Assembly (NCBI GenBank): GCA_022264855.1
Contig: JABYQU010000042.1
Coordinates: 124,001-188,000, forward strand
Direction of reading: 5' to 3'
Length of the DNA stretch: 64,000 bases
Source of the DNA: Lenzites betulinus
Lineage: Eukaryota > Basidiomycota > Agaricomycetes > Polyporales > Polyporaceae
The number at the start of each line of letters is the position of its first letter. Position 1 is the first letter of the stretch. The translations under genes were made by a program, and so were the position numbers. The notes below the pieces were generated by a model. The model was not told where the DNA came from and made no database searches. It saw only the letters and a list, made by a program, of their open reading frames with translations. This document shows positions 35,451 to 48,200 of this stretch, piece by piece.

Positions 35451-37755
35451 TCAGAGCGCGCGCGCGATGAGGTCCGCAGCGCTCTGAATAACCGCGTCGA
35501 TATGGTCCTCGCTGCCACGCGCGATGGCTTCCGCGACGGTGCCCTCGCAGTTGAGCATGAACGCGACCTCGGGCTGGCCGGGGTAGAACCACGTCACGAG
35601 GGCCTGTCGCATACCACAAGCGTCAGTTGCGGGTGCAGCGGAAAGGGGATATGGGACGCACGATCATAAAGTAGAAGACAATCATGATGAGGCCCTAAGC
35701 GCGAAGTCGTGTCAGCCACTCCACAAGATACATTTATCATGTACAAGGAAGCGTTGCTCACCTCTACCCAGTTCGTCTTCGCGTCCGCAGTGACATAGTT
35801 CACCAAGAAGCACGAGCCGAGCAGCAGCGCGACCTCCAAATAATCTGCACCAAGGGCACCTATCAGCACTCAGTCTATTCTTCTCCTACGCTACCCCGCG
35901 CTCACCAAAAAGCAAGTGCATCGGTTTGCTCGCCGCCCACCCGACGAGCACGAGCACGGGCATCCACCACAGCGTGAACTGGATGCTTAGATCAATCGCG
36001 CGCCCGCGGGCGAGCATCGCGGGGACGAGGATTTCGCGGTGCGTGAGGTGGTCGTAGATCGACTGGAAGAAGAAGAGAATCGCGACCATGCCGTCTGCAG
36101 AGAAGGACACGATCGGGAGCAGGATCAGCCCGAACCACCTAGCGCGAGCGGGGGAACGTCAGTGCACGCCCTTTTACCGAAAGAATGCATAAATGCCTAC
36201 TCGGTCTGGATCCCGCTCTGCTCGCGCACTTCGTCGATACTGTCAACGAGCTATTGCGCAGGCATTCAGTCGGCATTCGCAACTAGAACGTGCGTGAAAG
36301 GAGGCACTCACAAACTCTGCGGTGGGCGCCATGAGCCCCACCGTGATCAGCAGCAGCAGCATGCACGCCCAGGGGTTGACCAATGGCTCCTCCCTGAGCA
36401 GGTGCTCCTCTGCGTGGTGGATCTCCACAGGAGCATCGTGCGGGATTGTCAACGCGTTGTTCTCCCCCGGGGGTTGTGTAGGTATACGCGTGACGCGACG
36501 TATCTTTGCGCCGGGTTAGACAGAGGTAGGAATCAAACCGGGACGGCTTACACTACGATGAGCATGATGGCTATCCCGCGACTCATCTGCAAGATCTGGC
36601 CACGGGACGCGTCGCTCACTAGCCCGGAGGCGATAGAATCCCCGGCAGCTCCGACGCCACGATCTAGCGCGGCGAAGAACGCGGTTGGGAGCATGGTGGC
36701 AAGAACCCTGTATAAGCTCGGTTAAAGCACTCCTATACGAGTGAAAGCCTCCTCGAGAAAGATATCACATAGTACGCACCCAATCATCAGCAGTGAATGA
36801 TTTAGATCTGTGTGGTGTGGATGCAAGGTCTGGTGGCGGATGTTGTGCCCTCCGACCAAGAAGGCAGTACCAGGGATTAGCAGAAGATGAAGAATCACGA
36901 CACCTGAGGGTACACCTGGCTTAGAACATACACTTATAGTAGGACGGCCAGACTACTCACCGACAATTGTAGATTGTAATAGACGCAGTCTACGCGACAA
37001 GATACGTCAATATAATCGTTTAAACCGGTTGGAAGTATTGTGGTGGTACGTACTCACATCTGACCAGCAGCGTGATTGCAAGGCTGGCTTCCACCGAGCT
37101 GAAAGGTGGTTAACTTCGCGCCTTACATAGGTATTGACCTCACTGACTTGTTGAGTGTGACGATCAAGAGATCTCCGAGCTCCTTCCCCAGGTATAGAGC
37201 CATCTGCTCACCTGCCCAGTCGAACATGCATTCGAGGGGAATGATGGCAAGGAAACATACTTTCTGTAGGTCAGCCTGCAGCCTCACAAGCGAACTTGAT
37301 TTAGAGAGCAACTTACGCGCAAAGGTTGTATTATGGCCCCACTCTACCATCTCCCAATGCGACACCCATGCGAGTGGGATGAAGATCACGAACAAGTTCA
37401 TGACTGTCGTCGTGCATAAACACCAGCCGCACCGCGCACGTTATACCGGTCACTCACAAGAAGAAAGCACGATATTCCGACCACTCTCCCTCCACCCGAC
37501 CTTCCTGCGACCCTTCCCGCGTAGTCGGTCCCAGAACACGTGCGCCCGATCTGCGGCATACTCGTACGCCTTGCTGTGTCCAGAATGCGCCTGTGGAAGG
37601 CCGTCGGTCGCTCTCACGGTCGAGCCGTGGCTGCTCTCGGGGTATAAGCGATCCTTCTCCATCTCGTCGGGCAGTTGCAGTGCATACCCGCGTTCCTCGT
37701 CAACCATGACTCTGCTCGTGTTCGCTCTATCAGCTTTCTCGCTCGGATCGGACAT
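35451..37755 (-). CDS. Vacuolar-type Ca2+/H+ exchanger (CAX family), 13 exons, apparent 1-nt frameshift
   Basis: Cation/proton antiporter of the CaCA superfamily that loads Ca2+ into vacuoles. Exons: 37755-37458, 37403-37317, 37259-37148, 37098-37054, 36989-36961, 36903-36780, 36707-36552, 36503-36312, 36250-36201, 36138-35906, 35844-35762, 35694-35662, 35603-35451. Diagnostic blocks are FALCFLAIIPLE, LGDLLIVTLNNSVEA (first alpha-repeat position), LVRCELRLLQSTIVG, SADGMVAILFF, ARAIDLSIQFTLWWMP-like, and EVALLLGSCFLVNYVTADAK. All phases close except in exon 8: between RVYLHNP and PGENNALTIPHD the frame is off by one base, at the run of five C and five G at 36464-36473. With one extra base the whole is 531 residues. 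Either a recent inactivating deletion or a homopolymer sequencing error. Confidence 0.85.
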
Positions 37756-38630
37756 CGACCACAGGAAGGGGGAGGGGGAGGAGGAGAAGGGGGAAAGAGG
37801 AAGAGGAAGAGAAACTTACCAGACGCGTGGGGTACGGCAGGCCTGTCCTGGAGCTCTCCGCACGACAGTGATGTGACGGCGCAAATGTGAGAGATGCCAA
37901 GAGAGGCCAAGCGTCAGCAATGCGGGGAAGTTACTTGGACGTGGAGATGAACGTCCGACGTCGCAACCACTGCGGGGTCCGTCTGCGGACTACATAAGTT
38001 AAAGTATGTCTGTCCACCGAGGCGCTGCAGCCCCAGGCCGCTCGTGAAATTGTGTCTTTGATCGCGTTTCGGGAGGCGTGGCGAGCAGCGCATAGTAGGT
38101 CTGGTTTGGAAGCAGGCTTCTGGACGGGTGCGATACCATACTGACCAACCAGAACGAGCTGGGCCGGAGAGAACACGGGCAGGCGCTGTCCGTCCGTGCG
38201 CACGCGGAGTGTTCGAAGTGACAAGAAGCGACGGATATGACCCAAGAATGACCGGCGTGACCCCGCATATCACCCAACTGCAGAGGCCCGGACTTACCGT
38301 CTGCGAGCGTCGTCCAAGCGAAGACATAGCACATCTAGGGCAACGACGGCCTCACAAGTTCAAAACTGCTTTTTACAGCACTCTCGTCGGTGATCCGAAT
38401 TTGCCTGCATTGCTTCAACGTTTATTGAGCTCGGCGAGTGCCAATGGACGTGTAGTCAAGGCATGGTACACAGCAAACACACCAAGCTTAGGCCCGAAAT
38501 TTGGAGAGATTCCAGTGGGGTGGTAGAACACAAGTAAGTGAGAGGAGGGACGATCATTCTGACGTCGATTGTCTAGGGCATTACTGTAATTTCTTTAATT
38601 TAACTACTTATACTTACAACCCAAGGCCAG
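37756..38630. other. Promoter region of the exchanger and unassigned sequence
   Basis: A minus-strand donor-like GTAAGTTTC at about 37809-37817, followed by a pyrimidine run, suggests a 5'-UTR or extra exon of the exchanger gene. A short plus exon ending at 38533 may belong to the next gene. Confidence 0.35.
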
Positions 38631-39166
38631 AAGTTCAGGAAGTACTGCACCCACAGGAACCACCACGACTCCTCGGCGAACCATTGTACGTTCAAGTTCC
38701 ACGGTGAATGTGGGCAACACGCAGGCAGGGCGGGCAGCCTCGGAACCCGCCCCGGACCGAAGTCTCCACTGGTAACTCGTGCTCCCGCTGCGCAACCCAG
38801 AGCATTCTCGCCACCTAACTTATCGCCCGTCTCCGTGGCGAACAAGAATGACGATGAGACGGACTCTAGCGACGTCTCAGGTTAGTCATAATTCACTTAT
38901 TGCCAAGTTTCCTCCTTGTGAACTCATCGTATACTCCAGTTCAAATCGGAGACCTGCTGGCCGTGCCCGGGGTAAAAGAGCCTGATGCGCCCCCTACGAT
39001 CGACAAAGCACAGTTGACCAAGTACTGCGGCCGCTTCAACAGCACCCTCTGCGCTGTCGCGTGGATCGACGCGCTCTTAGTTGAGCGAAGGCGCGAGAGC
39101 TCGGACCTGGCTCGCTGTGGACTCTGCTCCGCACGCGTCCACCAGCGAGTCGATATCGACGGCTAA
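38631..39166 (+). CDS. Cys/His-rich hypothetical protein, partial, at least 2 exons
   Basis: Exon 38631-38880 and exon 38940-39166 (59-bp intron, phase 1) read as one open protein: a Cys/His-rich start (KYCTHRNHHD, then CTFKFHGECGQH), a Ser/Pro-rich linker, the acidic NDDETDSSDVS, then IGDLLAVPGVKEPD, YCGRFNSTLC and a CGLC pair, stop at 39166. The amount of ordered Cys and His suggests metal binding. The start is missing: an acceptor CCAG precedes 38631, and the best upstream exon ends at 38533 with a GTAAGT donor. No family recognised. A competing minus ORF overlaps 39077-39523. Confidence 0.42.
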
Positions 39167-39546
39167 ACCCCGAGCACGCGCCGACTCTGCTGCAAGCGTC
39201 GCCAGTCGCGCCAGCAAAGCCTCCGTGTGGTCCGCCATAGGAGAACTTCTACCTCTCCCGTTCGTGCGCAAACCCAGCGGGTCTCGGGATCCACCGTCTC
39301 GCGCTCCTCGAGGACGCCGAGCCCAGAACTCCACGACATCGACGACGGGCCCCGTCACGCCTATACCTGCGTACAAGATGAAGGGCGAGGAGTGCGCTGC
39401 AGGTGTGTCTGCACGCGGCGTGCTTGGGCTTGGCACAGGCCCGGAGGTGGACGAGTGGGTCAGGGCGATATGATCGAAGAGTCTGCATTCAGTTGTCAGT
39501 GGAGTGGCACACATGATGTTCAAAGCGAATTCTCAGTCTGATACTG
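39167..39546. other. Unassigned; competing minus ORF
   Basis: The minus ORF 39077-39523 includes a helical stretch beginning MADHTEALLARLATLAAES. It has no recognisable family and overlaps the end of the plus-strand gene, so it is not called. Confidence 0.3.
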
Positions 39547-40060
39547 GTTGGATGGTGTAGTGGTAACACCTTCTAGTGTATATGGGATGACCTGGGTTCA
39601 ATCTGTGGTGTACATGTGACCAGTGATTAACACATAGCTGAGATGTGTTCTTCAATGCTTCATGGGACCGGTACCTAAGGCCATAAGGTCCCCCAAATCC
39701 AGACTTGGGTCCAGGCTTTCTTCTCCCAGGCACACATAGTCTGTGTGCTAGTGAGGCAAAAGCCTGGCACTGGGTCTGGTGAGGACCCCCCATCATACTT
39801 TTGTCTCAGAGTCACTGGCACCCATAGTATAGTCTGTGTGCTAGTGTGGCAAGACCCTACCGTTAGGACATGTCCTTGGGTTCAGTTTTTGCTCCACTTT
39901 GCCATACTCTTGTGGGGGGTACAAGCCTGAGGAAGGAAGTGAAGCAACGTCGATGCCTACTTTCCATCAACATATCAGGAAATGCTGGCGTGTTCCACAA
40001 GAAGCTCAGGCTTGCTCATGTCATAGGGTACAGTGAGCGCTGCCCACGGTGCTTCTAGAC
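39547..40060 (+). mobile_element. tRNA-headed SINE-like element
   Basis: The head at 39547-39620 resembles a degraded tRNA: Pol III A-box TGGTGTAGTGG at 39553-39563 and B-box-like GGTTCAATC at 39595-39603, with a D-arm-like GGTGTAGTGGTAACACC. It does not fold as a full tRNA. Behind it is a non-coding body with two imperfect copies, about 92 bp apart, of TAGTCTGTGTGCTAGTG (starting near 39738 and 39830). The 3' end is not defined. Confidence 0.45.
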
Positions 40061-40399
40061 TATCATTACCGTCCCGTGTCCCTGTAGCCCATATATACAA
40101 GGAAGGTGGGGGTTTTCATGTCGTACCAGCTGTGCAAAGCCAGCTACCCTCGCAGAGGATGGGTACTGGACCTTTGATATCACCGCACTACTATTACTTC
40201 TTGCATTTGCGACTTGAGTGAGTAGATGCTATAATCATTTTGCATTTCATCAGACCTGACCAACGTGTGCATACCGAGTGATAGCGAGCATGATGTAGAC
40301 GTAAAAATGGGTGGAACACATGGGGATAGACAATGAAACTACAAGGCAAACAAACAAAGCAGAAAAACACGGCTGTATGCTGTGAATCACCGCATGACA
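40061..40399. other. Intergenic, nothing recognised
   Basis: Body or flank of the SINE-like repeat and 3' flank of the next minus-strand gene. Confidence 0.35.
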
Positions 40400-41821
40400 T
40401 CAGGGCCAGAACGGAAGGCAAGGAGGCCGCGCCGCCCACGGGATGCACGCGAGAATACCTGCTGGCTTGAATTTTGCATACACACGCTGATGCAACAGAA
40501 TCCGACGTGTTACCGTCGCTGATGCTATGTGTAAACATGTTGAAGTGATACTAAACAATGCTGGGGGCTTACAAGATGCCTGCGAAACCACCACGGTGTT
40601 GCGAGCAGGAGAAGGTGCGCTTGAGGGGGTGAGGTCTTGCGATGCCGCAGAGTTGTGGGACTCTGCTTCCGCCTCCGGTTGGATGGGAAAAGGCCCATCC
40701 AATCGGGCGCTGTACTCACTGACCTTGTCTTCGAGTATACCAAGGCCGTCGTCGTCGAGGTCGTCGCGACGGGGTGTGGGAGTGAGAGGAGAACGCGAGC
40801 GTGCATCGCGTATAATCCTGATACGAAGCGGGACACATTAGATTGAGACATAACGACTCATACCGCGATGGATGCCTCACGTACCGCACGATGGCATCCT
40901 GCTCCTCATCCCAGTCGAGAGGGTTCGGGATCGTGTCTGCTGTGAGGTGGTCCGCCAGCTCGAACCATACGTCGACTAAAGGCAGTATCTCATGGCCGGG
41001 TTTGTGGCCCAAGCCGAAGACGTCCATGCTCAGCAAGTTTTCGAGTGATTGTGCGCTGTTGTGCGCAGATTCGCAGGGCTGTAGCGATCCATCACATTCT
41101 TGACCAACGTCACCTAGCGGCGGTTGTACACCGTCAGATGACTGGTGACGGCTCGAATGACTCGCGGAGTCAGCTTTGGTCGAGCTGAGGTGCGCCGCGC
41201 AGTCGTTGGAAGATGCAGCAATATCGTTGGTGCTTGCGTCCAATTGAGTAGACCCCGCGTCACTGCTCCCATCAGCCCCAACGAAGTCCCGAATACGCTT
41301 AAAGTCTGGCGAGAAAGCTTTTAATAGGTCGAGATGTTGTTCTGGTGTGATCCGGACCGCGTTACAGTCATCATAGTCGCCCGCCTTACGACGAATCCGC
41401 ACGTCGGTCTCGCTGTCTAACCAGTGAAAGCAATTGTGGAAGGGAAAAGGAGGGTTGGGTTCAACGGGCTCGCGGTCGGCTGGTCCTTGGGTGTTCGGGT
41501 AGATTGGGACCACCATGTCTGGGGTGATTCCCCAGTCGGGAACAACGGCACGTAGGGTATTGCTGATAAGGCTCACATGATATGCGTGCCATGCATATGT
41601 AGGGAAAGGAAGGTCTGGGCACTGCAGTGGCGAGTTAAGGCTGCAAGATGTTCAGCGGAGGATGGATACAATCGTACTGTGTCGAGATAGACCAGATACT
41701 TCTTTGTTTCGAGTGCCCTTGCTTGCTCGGTTGCGATGGGATCATTGAAGTGTTCTACCATTGACACTGGGTCCATTCGCATGACCGCGTATTGGTAGGG
41801 CAAGGGGCAGTAGTACTTCAT
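40400..41821 (-). CDS. Hypothetical protein, unresolved frame change
   Basis: The minus-strand ORF starting at 41821 (MKYYCPLPYQYAVMRMDP) encodes an ordered region with KYLVYLDTVRLYPSS and HLAALTRHC. It stops at 41573, exactly where a second frame opens and continues with VVPDWGITPDMVVPIYPNT, NCFHWLDSETDVRIRRK and a Ser/Asp-rich part. A clear intron (40884-40818) then joins VRYV-type sequence to IIRDARSRSPLTP. The second half is disordered, ending at or after a donor at 40572. The change of frame near 41575 could be an intron I cannot place or a 1-nt frameshift. No known domain. Confidence 0.5.
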
Positions 41822-42212
41822 TGAGTGAGACTGTAGTGAACTGCTCTGCTGGGACGCTCTGTTGAATCGCAACGAGCTGAAGTTAGCGCACTGATGCACT
41901 GACTGGTAGATGAAGACGGGCTGCGCAGGTGCAGAGGACGCAGGTGTAGACGAGACAGATCTATAGTCACTTGTTTTGTAATGGCGATAGCGATGGAGGG
42001 AGGAGTACGATCGCGACGCGTCGACGCGTGCGAGACGCTCCCGTGGGCGCGTGTTGGCCAAGCGCGCGCACCTCATCCTCATAGGTTTTCGCAATTCAGA
42101 TACATTTACTCCGACGAGTTTGTTCAAGGTGTGGTCGCTGATGTACTTACCCGTGCCCGTTGCCCTACGTAGAATGTTCAGCGATTATTATATTATGTAT
42201 CATAGCACGCCA

Positions 42213-43538
42213 CTATGGTTTGGTCAGACCCAACACTCGCCGCCCCAACGCCTCCACCTCGCGCTGAACGACGGCGGTGACCGCACTCCTCACCCTTGCG
42301 ATCTCGTCCGCCAGTACCGGATCACCGATACTCCGGTGTTCGCCAACGTCGTCCATCGCATGCGCGACTGGCCTGCCCAACCATCCCTGTTGTGCGACCG
42401 CACCGCTGAGCCCCTCCTCTTCGGGCCTGGAGGGATCCGCAAGACCCCCCTGGGTGCCGTGGGGGGACTCCGGTAATCGTCGCTCAAGTACAAGGGTATC
42501 CAAGGCATCTTGAATATCTTGAGTGGCAACGGGTTCACCGAAGGTGACGCTCAGTGCTGCGCCACGTTCTGGGAGGAACTTCCATGGGAAGGGGCGTCCT
42601 TCAGGCATGAGCTTGTCGAAGCCTGTCATACAAGACAATCACGACGTGCATCAGGCCATTGCCTTCGGTAGGACAGACGAGCTAACGTACCAGTTAGCCA
42701 CATTGGAATAATTATAGGCGGGTTCTGCGCTTCCATGATTATCCGACCGCTAAGTAGCACAGAGTGGATTAGTTATATGTCGCAAGAATGACTGGTGCGA
42801 TGGTGCCTACATGCCCCACTTGAATCTCAATAAACGAGCAGCGCTTGGACTCTCAGGATCGCAGGACGCCGGGTTCACCCTACCCTCAGAGAAAAGATGT
42901 ATCTAGGTGATACATCGGGCGTTCAGTAAACCGACAGACTTCGCGTTGGGTTTGTGGGTACACACCCAGTCTCCCCGGTTAAGCTTCTTGACCGCGGTGT
43001 CAATAGCAGGCTGGAATATTCCCTTGCCGCGAAACGTCTCGATCACCTGGCCGTGGCGGAAGAACGTGGAAAAGACACTATCTGGCAAAGTGAGACGGAG
43101 AACGCTGCATGTTGAGCATTCCGGCACCGGTGACGCGTTCCGAGACTTACGGATTCGTGAACATGATGTCCGACGCCCCAAGCGTCCATCGCGTTAATCG
43201 CGAATTGCGGTAGTAACTTGCAGGAAGTACACCCCAGGCCACCGGGTCGTCTAATCTATTCGCCAGTTCATAAACGCATCTAGTCCGTGTACAGAGTGTA
43301 CTCACGTGGATACATGATTTGACACTGCAAAACGAAGTGGGTCAAATGCGAATAGCACAGCACGCGGCCGATACGCACAGGTGACAATCCCCCGTCCGTT
43401 ATTGCGCTCAACGCTCTCCAAAACCTTTACGAGGTTCTCCATCCCGCGCACGGTCACCGAAGAGCAAAACCCGCCGTACATGAGCGCTTTGCTGCCAAGC
43501 CCGACGATGCTCACGGTGAGCTTCGAGAGCAGCCCCAT
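42213..43538 (-). CDS. TAZ1: Tafazzin, cardiolipin transacylase, 7 exons
   Basis: Mitochondrial phospholipid-lysophospholipid transacylase that remodels cardiolipin. Exons 43538-43379, 43324-43306, 43255-43151, 43077-42966, 42902-42811, 42749-42691 and 42622-42213 give 318 residues. The acyltransferase HX4D motif is SNHVSTLDDP near residue 57; further family blocks are WTLGASDIMFTNPVFSTFFR, QVIETFRGKGIFQPA, the IHLFSEGRVN motif (FPEG position), PPIIIPMWLTGFDKLMPEG and GAALSVTFGEPV. Exon 2 is only 19 nt. The C-terminal extension of about 80 residues is less conserved and includes a Glu/Pro-rich linker. Confidence 0.93.
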
Positions 43539-45257
43539 CGTGCCCTATGACGGAGTTCGGGCAATATACAGAGACACCCAAAAGGGAGAAAGCGCAGCAG
43601 ACGCAGCAACAACCCAAAGTGATCCTGAAACCTGAGCAGCAAGATGGACGTCGAGACGAAGGTGCGGAAGGCGCAGCGTTAGACAGCGTCCGCGGGAGGA
43701 GATATAAAGTTACTTCAAGCGCTCACTTGAGTTTGCTTTCCTAGCTTGTAACCGCCTCGTCTAAGGCGCCTCACTTGACGACTCACTTGAGTTCGCTCAT
43801 TCATCCTCCTTACCACCCGCCTCGCACGCTCTTATGCTTCGGCTTCGTTGGTCCTCTCCGAAGCTACCTCGGGCTCGCCGCTCCTATCAGCACGCCCAAC
43901 GCCCAGCCCCCGCCTAGCGCTCAGCGCTGCAGCAGCGCGACCCCGTTTTGCAACGCAACTAGCTGGCCGCTCTCTCTCTTCTGCACCCCGCCCCTTCGGG
44001 TGCCACACACTACCATAATATCCCAACCGCTGAAGGAGTGCTTTACGAACGGCACCTCCGCCGCCTCCCGTGCATACAGGGAACACATTGAAGATGGGTA
44101 TGAAGTACGGCCGTCCGTCATATCATAACGACTCAAGTATTCACTGCTTCAGCGCGATGTACGCGGCAGCCCGATTGGCATACAACACCGCGTTCGCATC
44201 GTCGAGCTTGATAGCCCCCGTATACTTAGATCGCGCTGCGGCGTGGTCGCCCTTACGCTGCTTTAGCCTTTGCGCTTATATGAAAGCTCTGTATGTTGAC
44301 ATCTTGACGATATTGACAAATATTTTAGCTCTATACATTGCCACGGCTTGGCTGCTACTCTCAGCGAGAGGCTCCCACCGTACGACGTACACAACCAGTC
44401 CGGGGAAGCTCGCATCAGGCCTTGACCGCTGTGGTGGCTCGATGCCTTGCCCCCAATTCTCTTCAGTAGTGTACGAACGAAAATATATATTCCTTTTCAT
44501 GAACATTTGTGTCATTACCCGTGCAATGCATATATCCCGTGCTCTGTATAGTATAACGAGACTTGTAATCGAGCCCGGCAGGAGTCACACAAGCGCGTCT
44601 ACAGTAAGTAAAGCATTAGTTAGAGCAACGGCTTAATCGCGGCCACAAACGATCAGTAGCAGCCAAAGCCTATTTATGTGGGATGTGACATGCATCAGGA
44701 GCTAACCTAAGTAGTTTACAATGCGTGGAAAGGGCCATGCCGCGCCCGATAATTCAGCGTGACATTGTTGACTACAGCCAGGTCAGTGACAACGTTGGTT
44801 ATCGAATAAGCGCTGTGTCACTTGTCTTTGCGTCGCTTCACTTCGATTCACTTCGACTTGCTTTAACTCGCTTTGCCTTGCTTCATCTCACTTGGACTTG
44901 CTTCGTCTCACTTTGACTTGCTTGGCCTCACTTCTGTTAACTTGGCTGCACTTGAAGTAGCTTGCCTCACTTAGATTAGGTTAAGCTATCTTGAGCTTTC
45001 CAAGTGTCGCCTGAATCATGTATCACGCTCGTCGGTCGCTTCATGATACTCGTGTGGGCATGCAGTTCGATTATAAGGGTCTGGTACATTGATAATAAAG
45101 TTAAGTCTTTTGTCGAGCATGGCTACGAGACATTTCGTCTTCGTCATCTCCTCCGCCTTCCGGTCTCTTTCGTTTGCTTCGGCGTAACTGCTGCACGGGT
45201 TCTGCTAGCACTGGGTGCCTTAATGGCTCTCTGACTCCCTCGTTGTCAAGCTGTGAA
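43539..45257. other. Intergenic 1.7 kb with low-complexity DNA
   Basis: Several unsupported ORFs: plus 43775-44128, plus 44070-44636 and minus 44276-44515; none has a recognisable motif. Holds the degenerate repeat listed next. TCACTTGA-type words also recur at 43720-43800. Confidence 0.35.
44820..44985. repeat. Degenerate 21-bp tandem repeat
   Basis: A CACTT..GACTTGCTT unit recurs about every 21 bp (with half-units) from about 44820 to 44985; the cleanest copies are at 44889-44932. Confidence 0.6.
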
Positions 45258-48200
45258 TTATTTATCAGTTATTACAAGGTTATATTTCTGCCGGAGAGTA
45301 CGTACGGTCGCAGCTGCTCTCTTTTTCGGTCTGGGCTTTGGGCGTGGCTTCGTGGATGGTGTGGGCGCTGCCTGAAGACCGGGGAGCTCCTCATCATCGA
45401 CCAGACCATCATCTTGGGACTGCGGCCAGAGGTAGGGAGCTGAACCATTCGTACTCTCTATCACGGTAACTTGACCATCGAATATCGGTGGCGTTGATGT
45501 AGGATGTAGAATGTCAAGGTGTAGCACCGCTGATGCTGTATGTTGCGGATCGCTGGTATCTTGGGCCCCTTCGCATGCAGCCAGAGCTTGTTCCGAGTGA
45601 CTGAGCTGTCGTACGAGACGGTAAGGCGACTGAGATGTGCTTGAGCTTCTGAGGAGGTTGTATAGTGCGAGGTCGTCGGAAGGCGGTCGTTCGAGGTAGG
45701 TTCGCACAATTACAAGGTTGAACAAAACAACGCCAATCCCGAAGACTAGAGCGTCCTGGGGGATCTCCAGCGACGAGGGATTCGCGGCGAGGACAATCTG
45801 AAGTTGTGTGAGCGACTGGAGTATAAGTGAACTGTCGCCTGGGAGTATATCCAGCTTGTATGCCGTTGCAAATCTTGTGGCGTTCTCTGGAGTGTGGCCA
45901 CTCTTAGTTGTGTGTATCACAAACTCATCGAAAGCTTCGAGGATGGGATGGGGGCGCTGTCCGGACACTATGGCCTTGATTGAGCTGAAAGCTCTCTTAA
46001 GGGCTTGCGATATTTCTGGGACGTCAAACTCCTCGTTGTCTGCAGCATCTTCTAATAGTCGTTCGGGCCACATGATGGCTCCTATCTGTCAGTAATATAT
46101 CAGTATCATAGCATCGGCAAATCAGCAAAGGAAATGTACAGGCAATGTGTCGGAATGTTCTCGCTGTCTGTAAACCGCTTCGGCGCATTGACGAAGGGTT
46201 TGTTTGAATTTTGGACGTGGGCACTTCGTCCTGCCAGAGTATATATTGCCCTTGTGCCATTCCAATTGAACGCTCTGACTCCTGGGCGGCACGGAGGTCA
46301 TACGGGCAGGGTAATATAGCATTCCTGCGCTATCAGCCACTCCGAAGAGCGCATATTGACCTTGTCTGCAGCAGTTTAGTAGGTAACTATCTATTCGTCG
46401 TAACAGTTATACAATAGACCCACAAGAGTTTGCGTTGATTCACCCTGTCCCTGAGTATGTCTGAAGAGAGGCTGTCGCCCCGGCAGCTTGGGCAAAGCCA
46501 TGCGTGGAGAGGTTGGTCGTAATCCTCCGGGAGCCCATATTTGGCAGATAGAAGAACCTGAATGCAAGGGACGTGCGACCAGCATTGGCACACATCACAA
46601 CTGACCATGTCCCCTTCATCTTCAACATCACCGCAACTCCCTGCGCAGTCTACTGTCTCGGGTAGTAGGGAGGCCGGTGTTGAGGTGTTGGGCTTGCCTG
46701 ACTTGGAGTGTGGCACCGGTGATGCAGTCATCGGAGTACTAGCCACTGGTGTAGTCTGATTATGAGGTGGAGTAGCGGGAGTAGCGATGAGTTGCTGATG
46801 CGAAGGAGAACTTGGCTCAGGTATACTTGCATCCGGTGGATTTATAAATGGTGGTCTGCATCCCGGAGCCAGTGTAAGATAGTGGCGTTGAAACGCAATT
46901 TAGTTTGTATACATACGGCGTGAATCGTAATATTTCCGAGCATACTTCATCAATGCTAGAACTGCTGACCGATAGTGCTCGTTGTATCGTGCCTTGAGTG
47001 TACATTTGCACCCAGTTGAAGCTCTCTGTGAGCAGATTGATTGAGTGGTTGGTTATCTGTTTGCCGTGAATTTATATAAGTTATACGACTGCACTGGTAG
47101 AAGATTAAACGATCATTGCTCACCCGACATGCCTCTGATATCCGTGTGTAGATGTACATCACTACATCGTGTCGGGGAGCGAGGGCTACGTGCCAATCAC
47201 CTATGTTGACGAGACGGCCCTGATTTGCAGCGCAATCGTATGAAAAGGTGCGCTCCCCCAGGATGTATTGAGCCGTGAAATGGCCGGGCTGAAAGAGGAC
47301 ACGTCCGACAAGGCAGTACTCGACGTACTTTCCGCCAAGGGGAGGTTGTGATGTGGATGAGGGAATGCAGAAAGATCGCTCAAAGACAACTGGTGCTTGT
47401 AGCCGAGTAAGGTATGCTGAAGGCGTGTCGGCAAGTGTCTCTGGGATGATATGAAGTAGACGCGGCCAAGTGGTTTGGCACGATGTCACTGCTGAGGTGT
47501 ATAAACAGTTGCGGGATGGGCAGGGAATGTTCGGCAAGAGGTGAAGAGGCTCGCTTCCATGGTATGTGTTTCCTATTGGCCGGCACGGAATAAACCATCT
47601 GAAGTAGTCGCTGATGGTGATGGCAGATCCGGCGTGATCTGCGACTTGGAGTAGTAGAGTGAAATCAGTATACTTTCTCATACAGTATACTGATTTACAA
47701 GTACTTACCATGCGAGCGAGCAATGAGTATGTCCTTGCCACGGAGAGTGTACACGGCAGGCAATGGTATAACCTCCGTAGTGATATGGGAATTGGGACAG
47801 CTTCGCGAGATGAGGTGGTGTAGCGCAAACAGTTTTCTAGTCTCATCGCTGGATGTTGCCTGTAATGATATGTGAGCACAACCGTGAATACTATCCTGAA
47901 CTGAGAAGGATGTGTGGCGGGCGCCCGGCGTACCTCGATGGCCTTCTGAATCCAGGTGTATGCACAGCCAAATGCGTTCTCGTGCTCTATCAGGCCCCAG
48001 GTATTGAATACGGCATGCTTGATGATACGTTGACATAGAGCACGAGAACGCTCCCCTTCGGTTGGGTCGGTGCTGCTCAGGGTCCATTTCAAACGTGCTT
48101 GGAAGTGGAAGAACAGCGAAGACAGGACGGTCTCGATTGGGATGATTGCATGTAGGACGTCCTTGCGAACCTCTGGGGGCCATAGGACGAAAGCCCGATA

